Notes: generated by a model not told the origin, from the sequence alone. Shown: positions 1 to 9,307, numbered from the stretch's first letter. The stretch is DNA of 64,000 nucleotides from Gillisella vitis (GCF_001541345.2 NZ_LMVL02000010.1:1-64000); one strand, 5' to 3'. Translations and numbers: made by a program.

Positions 1-20
1 CCATCCCTGCGATCTCAACA

Positions 21-46
21 AAGCCCCTGCATCGCAGGGGCTTTTT
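21..46. terminator. Hairpin terminator at the left edge
   Basis: A perfect 10-bp stem (aagcccctgc / gcaggggctt) with a 3-nt loop is followed by a short T run on the plus strand. It most likely ends a gene lying to the left of the window. Confidence 0.8.
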
Positions 47-308
47 GCGTTGGGAAGGCTGTCATCATTGTGGTGACCTTGCCTCGTTGAAATAATTCAT
101 TTTGAAGTAAACTCTGGGCCATGCCGCGTATGGTTTCGTCGGGAATCTAGCTCTCGGTTTAACCTCGTAAACACCCTCAATTTCGATGCTACTGCTTTTC
201 GAAATTGCTTTTGTGTAACTTGCGAAGGTGTTGACGTAGCGCAAAGCGGTTTAAGCAGACATCAGTCATTTATGTCCGGAAGGCTTATGTCTTCTGGATA
301 AATCAAGG
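47..308. other. Intergenic leader of the pyruvate-kinase-like gene
   Basis: No open frame of convincing length lies here. The stretch is AT-richer than the flanking genes and must hold the promoter of the gene that follows, but I could not pick a convincing -35/-10 pair. Confidence 0.4.
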
Positions 309-317
309 ATGGTGGCG

Positions 318-1817
318 ATGGCACAGTTTAATTCTGCTTCGAACGAGAATTCAATCGCCCTAGAGGCATTGCATCGCGACGTTATTGAGCTTCGCGCTGA
401 CATTGCTGCTCATGCGCAAGATTTGTTGCAAGGTCTGTGCGGCTCGGCGGTGGTTCCCGCGCAACATAGGCCAGCGATTGAGAACCTTTGTCACTATCTT
501 TCACTGCGCCACCGTGACCTTCGAGTTTTGCAGCGCGAGTTGATGTGGAGAGGGCTGTCGTCTTTGGGACGTCTGGAAAGTCGCGTGCTTCCAACCTTGG
601 ATGCCGTCTCCGCAGCGCTGTCGGGACTACAAGGTGTTGTATCGCATCTGGATGAACTGTCAGAGAGTAAATTCTTTGCCGGAGAGCGATCGTTGCGAGC
701 CGCAATGGAGGAATTGTTTGGACCGGCCCGGTCGACGCGACGGGGGCGGATCATGGTGACCATGCCAAGCGAGGCGGTTGATCAGCCGGATTTTGTACTT
801 GATCTCGCCAAACGCGGGATGGACATTGCCCGGATTAATTGTGCTCATGATGACGAGAAGGCATGGACAATGATCTCAGGCCACGTCCGTGCGGCGTCAG
901 AGATCATTGGCCATAAACTGACCGTGTTGATGGATATCGCAGGACCAAAAATTCGTACGGAAGCCGTTGCTGGGGAAAAGCGCAAACTTCAGGTCGGGGA
1001 CCACCTCAGATTGGTTGCGCAAGGAAAGCCGCGGCCAACGGAGGATGTCGAGTTTGCGGCGACCGTGTCGGTTCCCGAAATCGTCACCCGCGTCGCTGTG
1101 GGCCATCGGATTCGATATGATGACGGCAAGCTTGAAGGTGTCGTCGAAGAAACGGGTCCAAACGAAGCGGTCATTCGTGTAACCCATACCAAAACCGGTG
1201 GTGTCAAACTCAAGCCCGAAAAGGGTTTAAATCTGCCCGATACAGCGCTTGGTCTTTCGCCGCTGACGACGAAAGACTATTCCGATCTAGCGACCGTTAT
1301 GGCCCACGCGGATATGCTGGGCTATTCCTTTGTCAGCCATGCCAATGACATCGATCTTTTGGAGGATGCTCTGGCAAAATTTCCGGCTCGTTTACAGCCG
1401 CTCGGCTTGATTGCCAAGATCGAGCAGCCGCAGGCTGTGACCAACCTTCCGGAATTGATCGTGCGAGCCCGATGCCGCAACCGCCCCTTTGGTGTGATGA
1501 TCGCGCGGGGTGATCTTGCGGCTGAAATCGGCTTTGAGCGCGTAGCGGAAATGCAGGAGGAGTTGTTGTGGCTCTGCGAGGCAGCGGCTGTACCCACCAT
1601 ATGGGCAACCCAGGTTCTCGAGGATCTTGTCAAAACCGGTCTGCCGTCCCGGGGAGAGATGACCGATGCCGCCATGGCCGCCCGCGCCGAATGTGTAATG
1701 CTGAACAAGGGGCCTGCGGTGGGTGAGGCAGTGAGCCTTCTCGATAGCCTTCTTGCCCGTATGGACGGACATGTGTTCAAGAAGACCCCGACGCTTCGCG
1801 CTCTGAAATCATGGTAG
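318..1817 (+). CDS. Pyruvate-kinase-like protein with N-terminal extension
   Basis: The last 360 or so residues carry the pyruvate kinase barrel: IARINCAH (like ARLNFSH), DIAGPKIRTE (like DTKGPEIRT), YDDGKL, KGLNLPD, LIAKIEQ with the catalytic-type Lys and the metal-binding Glu, and MIARGDLAAEIG. The usual substrate-loop motif MLSGETA reads MLNKGPAVGEA, and the C-terminal allosteric domain of normal enzymes is absent. About 140 residues at the N terminus, helical and rich in Leu and Arg, belong to no domain I recognise. An ATG at 318 is preferred over 309 because AAGGA lies 8 nt before it. Phosphoenolpyruvate-to-pyruvate activity is inferred from the family and may be altered. The gene stands alone and converges on exoP. 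Confidence 0.75.
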   Translation: MAQFNSASNENSIALEALHRDVIELRADIAAHAQDLLQGLCGSAVVPAQHRPAIENLCHYLSLRHRDLRVLQRELMWRGLSSLGRLESRVLPTLDAVSAALSGLQGVVSHLDELSESKFFAGERSLRAAMEELFGPARSTRRGRIMVTMPSEAVDQPDFVLDLAKRGMDIARINCAHDDEKAWTMISGHVRAASEIIGHKLTVLMDIAGPKIRTEAVAGEKRKLQVGDHLRLVAQGKPRPTEDVEFAATVSVPEIVTRVAVGHRIRYDDGKLEGVVEETGPNEAVIRVTHTKTGGVKLKPEKGLNLPDTALGLSPLTTKDYSDLATVMAHADMLGYSFVSHANDIDLLEDALAKFPARLQPLGLIAKIEQPQAVTNLPELIVRARCRNRPFGVMIARGDLAAEIGFERVAEMQEELLWLCEAAAVPTIWATQVLEDLVKTGLPSRGEMTDAAMAARAECVMLNKGPAVGEAVSLLDSLLARMDGHVFKKTPTLRALKSW

Positions 1818-1850
1818 CGGACGATTGCTCGTAGCCACCATTTTCTGGTA

Positions 1851-1884
1851 CTTGCCCCTCTCTGTATCGGAAGAGAGGGGCAAG
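1851..1884. terminator. Bidirectional hairpin between convergent genes
   Basis: A perfect 13-bp inverted repeat (cttgcccctctct / agagaggggcaag) with an 8-nt loop sits between the pyruvate-kinase-like gene and the end of exoP, so it can serve both strands. Confidence 0.7.
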
Positions 1885-1924
1885 TATATTCCAATCGATG
1901 ATGTGTGGGTCGCCGTTACCGTGA

Positions 1925-4276
1925 CTATTCCACGTAGTATTTGTTGTATTGCTTACGAAATTTCTCCGAGCCGCCAAAGTCGCTATAGCGGGTCAAGGTC
2001 TGCATATCGGTCTTGTTCAAGAGAACGCCAAGGACCTTGTTGCTGATATGCGGTTCTGCTTCGAGTAGATCGGAGACCAGCTTCTTTGGTGTCTTGCCCC
2101 ATTCGACAACGAAGACGAAACCATCGGCCAAGGGGGCGAAGGCCTTGGCATCGACGACTGGGCCAAGCGGTGCAAGGTCTACGATAATGTAATCGAACGA
2201 TTGGCGCACATTTTCGAGCAAGGCATTCATGCCCGGCGATGCGATGAGCTCGTTGGTATGGGCCAGAGATCGGGCTGCCGCGCCGGGAACGATGGGTAGG
2301 ACGGCGAGTTTCGTTTCTTGATCCACCTTGATGCAATCCTGCCAGGAGACTTCACCAAGCACGGCCTGCACGAGGCCGGTTTTCGGGGCGGGTTGCAGAA
2401 GCCGGCTGAGGCTCGGATTGCGCAAGTCGGCGTCGATCAGCAATGTCCGCTTGCCGCTGGAGGCAAGGAGAACGGCGAAATTTGCTGCAACCGTAGACTT
2501 ACCCTCGCCAGGAAGCGCCGACAGGATACCGATCACGCGGCTTGTCTTACCCTGTAGGATAATATCTGTGGCCAGCTTGGTATTGCGCAGGGTTTCAGTG
2601 AAGGCCGACCGGGGCGCTTCGATTACGGTTCGCATCATTCTGTCAAGCGATACATTTTCCGCGCCAGGAACGACAGTCGCTCCCTTAGGCGCTTTCTGGC
2701 GCCAGCGGGCGAGTTTGGGGTTGATTGCCTTTTTCAACTTTGGACCGAGACGGGGCAGGTAACCCAGCGATTTTTGGCCAAGTGTGGTGCGCACATCGCT
2801 TTCCAGCCGGAAATACCGTTCCTGCATTTCCTGAAGAAAGGCCAACCCGGCACCGGCCATCAGGCCGAGAACCATGGAAAGGGCGATTACCATGGTCTTC
2901 TTCGGGCTTGATGGTGAGGCTGGTACACCAGCCTCCGAAATGACCCGCGCCTTGGCCGCAGGAAGGGACTGGCTTTGGCTTGCCACTTCGTAGCGACTTA
3001 GGAAAGCTTCATAGAGAGTTTTGAGGGCTGATGATTTCTGCTCAAGTTCTCTCAGATGCACAAGCGATCTATTGGCGTCGGAATTGGTGCCGGTCAACTT
3101 CTCCAGGCTCCCGCGCAGCGATTGCTCACGCGATCTGGCAACGTCGAATTCATTGCCATAGCTTGACGTCAGTTGTTGCAGTTCCTGGAAAATCTGGCCG
3201 CCGACATTGTCTTTTTCAGCCTTTAGCGCTTTGGCCTGGGGATGGGTCGGGCCAAAATTGGCGACGATATCCTGTTCGCGCTTTTCGATCGACAAATACC
3301 GGCTTCGCAGATCCTGGAGCACCTGATTGGCGCCAGCCTGTCCGGAAACGATGGCATTCTTGACCGCATTTTGCGGGCCTTGCGTGACGATGCTTTTATA
3401 TTGCTCGTAGCGGGCCTGAGCGCTTGCCGCATCTGCCTGGGCAACGATCAGCTGTTTGTTGAGGTCGGTCAACTGCTGTTCCGACATCAGTTCACCGCCC
3501 GTTTGGGTCAGGCCGTTTTCTGCCTTGTATTTTTCAACGTCCAACGAGGCCAGTTGGGCACGCTTTGCCAGATCGTCCAAGCGACCTTGCAGCCACAGTG
3601 TCGCCCGCTCACTGGCGTCGAAATTGGCATTCAACTGATCGGTGAGGAAGGCATCTGCGTAGGCTTTGGTGACTTTCGCCGACAGAAGAGGGTCGGGAGA
3701 GCGATAGGATACGGCGATGACAGCACTGCGCATCACCCTCTCGACAGTAATGTTCTGCTGTAGCATGGCAGCGGCCTTGCCGCGCCGACCGGCTGCAATT
3801 TCCGCATCGGTCAATTTTGGTCCGGCGCTGACCAGCCTCTTTACGGATCGCAACATGTCCTTGACGAAGGATACCGGCGAGGCGGGAGGATTGGTGACCA
3901 GCTCGTTATCGCTGAGCTTGGCCTCGTCGACGACCCGCAGGGCCATACTGTTGGATTTGAGGATTTCCACAGCGCTGGCCAGCTCGGTATCGGCCTGGGA
4001 ACGGTCACCGGGCGCTGCCTTGTCGTCTTGCGTGTAGCGCGACAGGCTGTCATCCAGCAGGATCTGCGTCATCGACGTATAATAGGGTGTCGTGAAGAGG
4101 AGATAGGTGACGCCGAGCATCACGAAGAGGGCGATCGACAGCCCAACGATCCTGGCCCTGCGCACGGCAATGGTCAGCAGTCTATCAAGATCGATAAAGG
4201 AATCGGCTTCAGGCTGCTCCCGTTGCAGAACGGCTTTATAGGGATAACTTCTCTCGTTCATGGGGCGGCTCTTCAT
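1925..4276 (-). CDS. exoP: ExoP: succinoglycan chain-length determinant / BY-kinase
   Basis: This is an inner-membrane co-polymerase of the Wzc type. It joins the Wzz chain-length domain (transmembrane segment near residues 43-62, long periplasmic coiled coil to about 440, Pro-rich EAGVPASPSSP motif and second transmembrane segment near 461-481) to a cytoplasmic tyrosine autokinase. The kinase has Walker A ALPGEGKST near 587-595 and Walker A' LLIDAD near 612-617, and ends in the Tyr cluster YNKYYVE. The length of 783 aa fits ExoP. In succinoglycan synthesis ExoP works with ExoQ and ExoT to control polymerisation and export. A second possible start, MNERSYPY at 4261, cannot be ruled out. It is the most downstream gene of the minus-strand exo run. 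Confidence 0.95.
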   Translation of the reverse strand: MKSRPMNERSYPYKAVLQREQPEADSFIDLDRLLTIAVRRARIVGLSIALFVMLGVTYLLFTTPYYTSMTQILLDDSLSRYTQDDKAAPGDRSQADTELASAVEILKSNSMALRVVDEAKLSDNELVTNPPASPVSFVKDMLRSVKRLVSAGPKLTDAEIAAGRRGKAAAMLQQNITVERVMRSAVIAVSYRSPDPLLSAKVTKAYADAFLTDQLNANFDASERATLWLQGRLDDLAKRAQLASLDVEKYKAENGLTQTGGELMSEQQLTDLNKQLIVAQADAASAQARYEQYKSIVTQGPQNAVKNAIVSGQAGANQVLQDLRSRYLSIEKREQDIVANFGPTHPQAKALKAEKDNVGGQIFQELQQLTSSYGNEFDVARSREQSLRGSLEKLTGTNSDANRSLVHLRELEQKSSALKTLYEAFLSRYEVASQSQSLPAAKARVISEAGVPASPSSPKKTMVIALSMVLGLMAGAGLAFLQEMQERYFRLESDVRTTLGQKSLGYLPRLGPKLKKAINPKLARWRQKAPKGATVVPGAENVSLDRMMRTVIEAPRSAFTETLRNTKLATDIILQGKTSRVIGILSALPGEGKSTVAANFAVLLASSGKRTLLIDADLRNPSLSRLLQPAPKTGLVQAVLGEVSWQDCIKVDQETKLAVLPIVPGAAARSLAHTNELIASPGMNALLENVRQSFDYIIVDLAPLGPVVDAKAFAPLADGFVFVVEWGKTPKKLVSDLLEAEPHISNKVLGVLLNKTDMQTLTRYSDFGGSEKFRKQYNKYYVE

Positions 4277-4692
4277 AATTCGTTGCGGAACATAGTTTGG
4301 TCCAAGGATGTCTCGGCTGCACCAGGCATAAGCCGGAAGCCGGCTTCAAACGTGGTTGAGGCATGGATGGCTGTCAGGAAAAGACCTCCGCTGATCTGCC
4401 AGGATCGATTTAGGGTTCGTCTCCCGTCAATGCCGTCTGGGCGGGAGCTTTTCGTCAGGGCATGGTCTGTCAACGGACAACTGGACCGCCGCGACTGCTC
4501 ATGCGCATTGGAAAAACTCACACTCATACAGCACTCCAAACCCTTGATCTCGACAGATGCCCGTTTCGCAGCTTCGTTAGGATCGGAATGATCCGACCCG
4601 GACGAAGCAAATTGTAGAACAATGTTGATATTCCGGTGCCTGATGTCATTCATGACGAACAAACCAGGCCCAGGCACTTTATATTCCAGCAT
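4273..4692 (-). CDS. Doubtful small ORF in the exoN position
   Basis: This 139-codon frame ends in an ATGA overlap with the exoP start and fills most of the gap between exoO and exoP. The protein is rich in Ser, Arg and His, has no signal peptide or membrane segment, and resembles nothing I know. It does not look like UDP-glucose pyrophosphorylase, the exoN product found here in Sinorhizobium. The ATGA junction speaks for translation; the odd composition speaks against it. It could also be a non-coding leader of exoP. Confidence 0.25.
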   Translation of the reverse strand: MLEYKVPGPGLFVMNDIRHRNINIVLQFASSGSDHSDPNEAAKRASVEIKGLECCMSVSFSNAHEQSRRSSCPLTDHALTKSSRPDGIDGRRTLNRSWQISGGLFLTAIHASTTFEAGFRLMPGAAETSLDQTMFRNEL

Positions 4693-4788
4693 TGCTTTAG
4701 CCTTAAATCGATTTCGGACTTAAGGACTTTGCACTATAGGACGTCTTGGTCCGCCTGAATACGGCATTCATGCGACGGAACCGATTCC

Positions 4789-4817
4789 TTTAAAAAAGAG
4801 TAAACAGCGCAGGTCAA
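4789..4817 (-). promoter_or_regulatory. Candidate promoter upstream of exoP
   Basis: Read on the minus strand, TTGACC (4817-4812) is followed after exactly 17 nt by TTTAAA (4794-4789). This resembles a vegetative -35/-10 pair and would give exoP its own transcript within the exo run. It is a pattern match only. Confidence 0.3.
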
Positions 4818-4901
4818 GATCGCGCCGGGTTGGGACAGGGGCATCGTTAATTTTGGTCTTGGCGTGCAAAGATCCATGTCACTTCTCTTTAAAGTAGCGG
4901 G

Positions 4902-5897
4902 TTAGCCCTTGATGGGCGGTTCGGCAGAAGAGGTAGCGGCTTTTGATATCCGGCCTTTCTGCAGGCTCTTTATCAGTCGCTGAAGACGAACGGAGATTGG
5001 CATTTTCAGATGGCGCAGCGCCAAGGGATTGGCAAGGGCGGTTTTGATAACACCGGACAGCGATCGTGCCTTGAGACTATCGATCAGATTGATGAAAGCG
5101 CGTGCTTCCTTGAGGCTGCGGGTTCGGGCCGTCTGGGCCGCAAGGGCTGCCCCTTTCAGCGGATAGCGGGCGATGAAACCGGCATCGGCGGCCATCATTG
5201 CATCGACATGATGGAGGCGAAGCACCCGCGAGATCGAACCCTCCCTGATATAATAGAGATAACCCGCAGTCGGCTCTATCGTGCAGAGGGCATTCTCGGC
5301 CAAGGCCGAAGCCAGCAGCAGATAATCCTCGCCGATTCTCAGGCTCTCATCGAACCGCAGGCCTTTGTCATTCAGGAAACTGCGCAGGAAGACAGGCTTC
5401 ATATAGCCGAAATTATGTTCGGATCGAAACAGGATGTTGGAGCCGATAAACCGCGCCAGGTCGATTTGGCCGATATGCGCCAGCGCGTCTTCCAGAAACA
5501 TCGTCCGGCAGCTGCCATTCATGTCGATCACGTCGAGATTATCGACAACGACCTGGGCCTTTTCGTCCTCGGCGCGCTCGATCATTCGAAACAGGCGCAT
5601 CGGTTTGAACGTATCGTCTGAATCCAGTACGGCGATCCAGCGGCCACGGGCTGCATCTATTGCCGCATTTCTGGCACCACCCGGCCCTTTGTTGCGCTCC
5701 AGGGCGATCAAACGTATGCGGGGGTCGGTGAGGGCAGCGACCCGTTCGAGCGTATCGTCGGATGAGCAATCGTCGACAACAACAACTTCGACTGTGACAT
5801 TGACCTGTGACAGGGCGCTTTCAATGGCGCGCTCGATGGTTTCACCGGTATTATAGGCGGCAATCACCACTGTGACGTCAGGGGTCCAGGCGATCAT
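4902..5897 (-). CDS. exoO: ExoO: succinoglycan glucosyltransferase (GT2)
   Basis: A family-2 glycosyltransferase of 331 aa. The GT-A fold shows as VTVVIAAYNTG at the N terminus, VVVVDDCSSDD, the nucleotide-sugar and metal motif LDSDD near residue 96, and GGARNAAID. ExoO adds a beta-1,6-linked glucose to the lipid-linked intermediate at the cytoplasmic face of the inner membrane. Assignment to ExoO rather than another exo GT2 rests on position (between exoM and exoP) and on the LRFDESLRIGEDYLLLASAL block. It overlaps exoM by ATGA, which implies translational coupling. The expected exoN downstream is missing. Confidence 0.9.
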   Translation of the reverse strand: MIAWTPDVTVVIAAYNTGETIERAIESALSQVNVTVEVVVVDDCSSDDTLERVAALTDPRIRLIALERNKGPGGARNAAIDAARGRWIAVLDSDDTFKPMRLFRMIERAEDEKAQVVVDNLDVIDMNGSCRTMFLEDALAHIGQIDLARFIGSNILFRSEHNFGYMKPVFLRSFLNDKGLRFDESLRIGEDYLLLASALAENALCTIEPTAGYLYYIREGSISRVLRLHHVDAMMAADAGFIARYPLKGAALAAQTARTRSLKEARAFINLIDSLKARSLSGVIKTALANPLALRHLKMPISVRLQRLIKSLQKGRISKAATSSAEPPIKG

Positions 5898-6826
5898 GGC
5901 TTGGCAGTCTCCAGTGATCCGTATTGGTGGATTTCACGAAAGCCGAGAATGCCGGAGATCGCACCGAGATGCAGGATGCCGCGCAGGATATAGCGATGGC
6001 GATGGATCGGCATGAAGGCGAAAACCAGTGCGGCCAGAAAGCAGAAAACGGCCTTTGCCCCGGCCATCAGGATTGCCTTGAGTTTCGTCAACGGTCCCTG
6101 GCCTTCAGCCACCAGCCGGCCATGGGTCTGGCCCATGCGGTAGCGGCGCTTGGCCAACCAGTCGAACCGGCTGCGCGATGGAGTTACGGGCTCATGGAGG
6201 AGGGCGTTCTCAGCATATGCGATCTTGCCGCCATTTCGATATATGTACGTGAAATACTCGGTATCCTCTCCGCCAGTCTTGCCCAGCGCCAGATTGAAGC
6301 GGCGTTCCGCAAGGCGTGGTGAGCGCAGATCGAGAAGCACGTTGCAGGTATAGCCGGTGCGGATCTCACCGCCGACGAACACCGGGAATGTCGAGTGAAA
6401 GTCACCTTTGCGCATCCATTCCGGCGCGTTGTCACTATAGCTTGCCCTGACGGGACCAAGCACGGCATCGGCGCCTGTTTGGCGGGCGACCGCCAGCAGT
6501 TCGTTTAGCCAGCTTTCCGTTGCGGTCTCGTCATCGTCGATAAAGGCGAGGTAATCGGCATCGCTGGCATCCAGGCAGGCATTGCGGGCGATGGATATAT
6601 TGCCAGCCGGGCAATGGACGTAAATCAGCCCGCAGGGAAGACGCGGGCGCAGGCTATCGACCAAGGATGCGGCGCTGGGCGTCTGGTCATTGTCGGCAAC
6701 GATGATGCGCAATGACACACCGGTGGGAACGTCGATCATGGCGAGTGATAAGAGAGCCGTCTCAAGCTCTGGCCGCCGGAAGGTGCAGATGCCGATATCG
6801 ATGCGGATGGGATGGGCGGCATTCAT
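5894..6826 (-). CDS. exoM: ExoM: succinoglycan glucosyltransferase (GT2)
   Basis: A family-2 glycosyltransferase of 310 aa that adds a beta-1,4-glucose to the succinoglycan intermediate. Visible motifs are RIDIGICTFRRPEL at the N terminus, IIVADNDQTPSA, the metal site FIDDDET, and GEIRTGYTCNVLLD and GKTGGEDTEYF in the acceptor half. There is a hydrophobic stretch near the C terminus (AVFCFLAALVFAFMP). The start at 6826 overlaps the exoA stop as ATGA; the frame stays open upstream, but that part lies inside exoA and has a different composition. It is coupled to exoO by another ATGA. Confidence 0.92.
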   Translation of the reverse strand: MNAAHPIRIDIGICTFRRPELETALLSLAMIDVPTGVSLRIIVADNDQTPSAASLVDSLRPRLPCGLIYVHCPAGNISIARNACLDASDADYLAFIDDDETATESWLNELLAVARQTGADAVLGPVRASYSDNAPEWMRKGDFHSTFPVFVGGEIRTGYTCNVLLDLRSPRLAERRFNLALGKTGGEDTEYFTYIYRNGGKIAYAENALLHEPVTPSRSRFDWLAKRRYRMGQTHGRLVAEGQGPLTKLKAILMAGAKAVFCFLAALVFAFMPIHRHRYILRGILHLGAISGILGFREIHQYGSLETAKP

Positions 6827-7848
6827 GACGCAACCTCTTGACTGGGCGGCAGCGGATAGGTTTTGCGGTTGCGAAAATCCAACATTTCCCGCCAGAAACC
6901 GGCTGACCAGGCGAAATGCATGATCATTGCCGAGAGGGCGGCCAGCGGTCCGAGCGGTTGGCGCTCGCCGATGGCGAGCCAGACGCCGTAGCCAACGCAG
7001 GCCAGCGCCCAGACGATAAGCGGGATGAGTGCGAGCCAGCTGAACACACACAGCAATGCGAAAACGGCAACCGGAGCCACAGCCAGCGGAATGAGCTGAC
7101 GCAGGCTTGGACGGGAGCGATGTTTTAGGAAATTCTGGGCGCGGCCGCGGCCATAGCCGAAATATTGCCGGTAGAGCGGCAGGGGGCTGGAGCGTGGATA
7201 ATAGACCATGCTGGTATTGGCGGTCATCCAGACACGAAAGCCGGATTTATTCAGTCGGTAGTCGAATTCCGCATCTTCGTTATGGCGGAACGATTCATCA
7301 TAGCCGCCAATCGCCTTATAGGCGGCAATGCGGATCAGGGCGTGATGGCCATGATCCGTCCAGTGACTTTGAGCGCCAGTGCGATGCTTGGAGCCACCGT
7401 TGCCGAGTTTGGAATTCTGGGCCAGCGCCGTTGCCTTCTGGAACGTTCCAAAACCAACCGTCAACATGCCGACAACGACGGAATCAGCCCCGGTTTCCAG
7501 CGCCTCTGTCACCAGGGTCTGGCAATAGTCTTCAGGATAGGTGCCATGGGCATCGATGCGAATGATATAGTCATAATCATTGCCGAATTGCGCAACGGCC
7601 AGGTTGACTGCGGCGCTCTGGATCTTCTTCGGATTGTCGATCAACCGGACCTTTGAATTCACAGCGGAAATGCGCGAGACGATCGCCTGGGTCTGATCGC
7701 GGCTGCCGCCATCGGCCACGACGATTTCAGCATTCAGATCGTCAAGCGCCTTGGACAGATTGGCGATCACGCCCGCGATATGTTTTTCTTCGTTGAGGCA
7801 GGGGATGACGATCAGGCATCTTACGGATTTCAGCTTGTCAGCCGTCAT
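6823..7848 (-). CDS. exoA: ExoA: succinoglycan beta-1,3-glucosyltransferase
   Basis: A 341-aa membrane-associated GT2 that adds the first glucose to the galactose-linked lipid carrier. The N-terminal GT-A domain shows LIVIPCLNEEKHIA, IVVADGGSRDQT and IRIDAHGTYPEDY; the motif GGYDESFRHNEDAEFDYRL follows near residue 190. The C-terminal third has hydrophobic membrane segments (VAVFALLCVFSWLALIPLIVWALACVGYGVWL). Length and motifs fit ExoA. It overlaps exoL by 11 nt upstream and exoM by ATGA downstream, so the genes are tightly packed in one transcript. Confidence 0.93.
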   Translation of the reverse strand: MTADKLKSVRCLIVIPCLNEEKHIAGVIANLSKALDDLNAEIVVADGGSRDQTQAIVSRISAVNSKVRLIDNPKKIQSAAVNLAVAQFGNDYDYIIRIDAHGTYPEDYCQTLVTEALETGADSVVVGMLTVGFGTFQKATALAQNSKLGNGGSKHRTGAQSHWTDHGHHALIRIAAYKAIGGYDESFRHNEDAEFDYRLNKSGFRVWMTANTSMVYYPRSSPLPLYRQYFGYGRGRAQNFLKHRSRPSLRQLIPLAVAPVAVFALLCVFSWLALIPLIVWALACVGYGVWLAIGERQPLGPLAALSAMIMHFAWSAGFWREMLDFRNRKTYPLPPSQEVAS

Positions 7849-9082
7849 GAGCGTCTACCTTGTTCGTAAGGGTTGGCTTGGTTGAGAGGAGCGGCGCCTT
7901 CAGGGCGTTTGAATTGAGCGAGCGGGAGGCCATGGGATCTGCGGGAAGCGCTGCAAGTCGGCGCACCAATGTCTCGCAATCGGCTCTGGTGAGCGTGAAG
8001 CTGTGTGGGTCTTGTGCGGCAACCGCATCGAAGGCGGACTGATAGCGCTCGGCAGTCATGGTTTCAAACAGCGAAACGAGGGACGAGACGCTTGCATCCG
8101 GCAATTCAAAGCCGATGCCCTTACGGTCCAGGTATCGTGCCGTCTCCGTCCCCTTCAACGCAATGGGAACGGTGCCATAGCGGCATCCTTCATAGAGTCG
8201 GTTCGGCAAAAGCCAGCTTGAATTCTGGCCCTCCTCGTAGAAATCGATGGCCCAGACAAATTGAACCTGCTGGTAAATGCCAGCCAGGTCCTCGGGATTT
8301 TTGTAGGGTCCATGAAAATTGACATACGGTTCGCGTGCGACCTGAGCGTCGAAATTCTCAAACTCGATATGGGCTGGCCGTCCACGCATCTCAACAATTG
8401 CTGAACCCTGCATCGACCGGGTGAATTCACCGAGCAGTTTCAGGGATTTCGAACAGCGCAGCGCGCCGAACCAACCAATGCGCCAAGGCTGGCCGGGAGC
8501 CGGAACCCGCGGTGTCAGCGCCAGCGGTGCGTCTTGCCCGGACAAGTCGAGCACTTGGTTTTCAAGCAACATGGTCGGCAGATCCAGACCTGAAAGCGGC
8601 TGGAAATACTGTTCGACAAAAGCCGGAGAGCTGGTGATCAACAGGCTTGCCTGACGACCGAGCCGCGCTTCCAGACCGCGCAGCGATTTGCCGAGCGGAT
8701 CATTGCGCAGCATCAACCGATGAATGTCGAGACATTCATAGACCATCGGCACGGCTGCACCGAAAATATGGCGAGCGCGACGGCCTATGGCCAGCATTTC
8801 GAGATTGCGGGCAATGATCACGTCCGGGCGCGGCAGATGGCCAAGTTTGGCCGCAGCTGACAAGCTGGCTTTTAACACCGTTGCGGCGCGGTGAGCAAAG
8901 CGGCCATCGGCGGTTATTCCAAGCTCAATTGGCTGAACACCTTCCACCGCGGCCAATTTGTTTTCATCGCGGCGAAAGCCAGCCAGCATCACGTCCGCGC
9001 CACCGGCACGCAACATCATCACCCTGCGGCGAATGGCAGGATCAGCAAGGTCATGCGCAAGGTATAGCACACGTATGGTCAT
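7838..9082 (-). CDS. exoL: ExoL: succinoglycan beta-1,4-glucosyltransferase
   Basis: A GT-B type glycosyltransferase of 414 aa, about the size of Sinorhizobium ExoL, which adds the second glucose. It begins IRVLYLAHDLADPAIRRRV, with LRAGGADVMLAGFRR next, as in the donor- and acceptor-binding N-terminal Rossmann half. The C-terminal half contains WRIGWFGALRCSKSL and LPNRLYEGCRYGTVPIA, the usual nucleotide-sugar end. The start at 9082 is chosen because AAAGGGGG lies about 5 nt upstream; the frame is open to 9211 but without a better ribosome site. A hairpin at 9163-9184 separates it from exoK. Confidence 0.88.
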   Translation of the reverse strand: MTIRVLYLAHDLADPAIRRRVMMLRAGGADVMLAGFRRDENKLAAVEGVQPIELGITADGRFAHRAATVLKASLSAAAKLGHLPRPDVIIARNLEMLAIGRRARHIFGAAVPMVYECLDIHRLMLRNDPLGKSLRGLEARLGRQASLLITSSPAFVEQYFQPLSGLDLPTMLLENQVLDLSGQDAPLALTPRVPAPGQPWRIGWFGALRCSKSLKLLGEFTRSMQGSAIVEMRGRPAHIEFENFDAQVAREPYVNFHGPYKNPEDLAGIYQQVQFVWAIDFYEEGQNSSWLLPNRLYEGCRYGTVPIALKGTETARYLDRKGIGFELPDASVSSLVSLFETMTAERYQSAFDAVAAQDPHSFTLTRADCETLVRRLAALPADPMASRSLNSNALKAPLLSTKPTLTNKVDAHDG

Positions 9083-9162
9083 TGGCCCCCTTTGTGCAAT
9101 CGCGGGGAAACCCTCGCCAGAGAGGATCCGGTTTCCCGCGCTAAATTGCGTCTTCATGGAAA

Positions 9163-9184
9163 GGTAAGCCACCCATGGCTTACC
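9163..9184. other. Hairpin between exoK and exoL
   Basis: An 8-bp perfect stem (ggtaagcc / ggcttacc) with a 6-nt loop lies in the 225-bp gap after exoK. Without a T run it is more likely an RNA-processing or attenuation hairpin than a full terminator. Confidence 0.4.
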
Positions 9185-9307
9185 TCGCCCCCTGTCATAA
9201 TGATGCGGCATGTTTTTTCTTGAACCTTACCCGGATCAAGCCATGATGCAGCAGTCTGGCAATGTGGCGTCCCTATCAACGTAAGGCCGCTTTTACATTG
9301 TTTGGTC

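Noticed and set aside
6827..7051. 75-residue N-terminal extension of ExoM
   Set aside because: It lies inside exoA, and the ATGA junction at 6826 gives the expected ExoM start.
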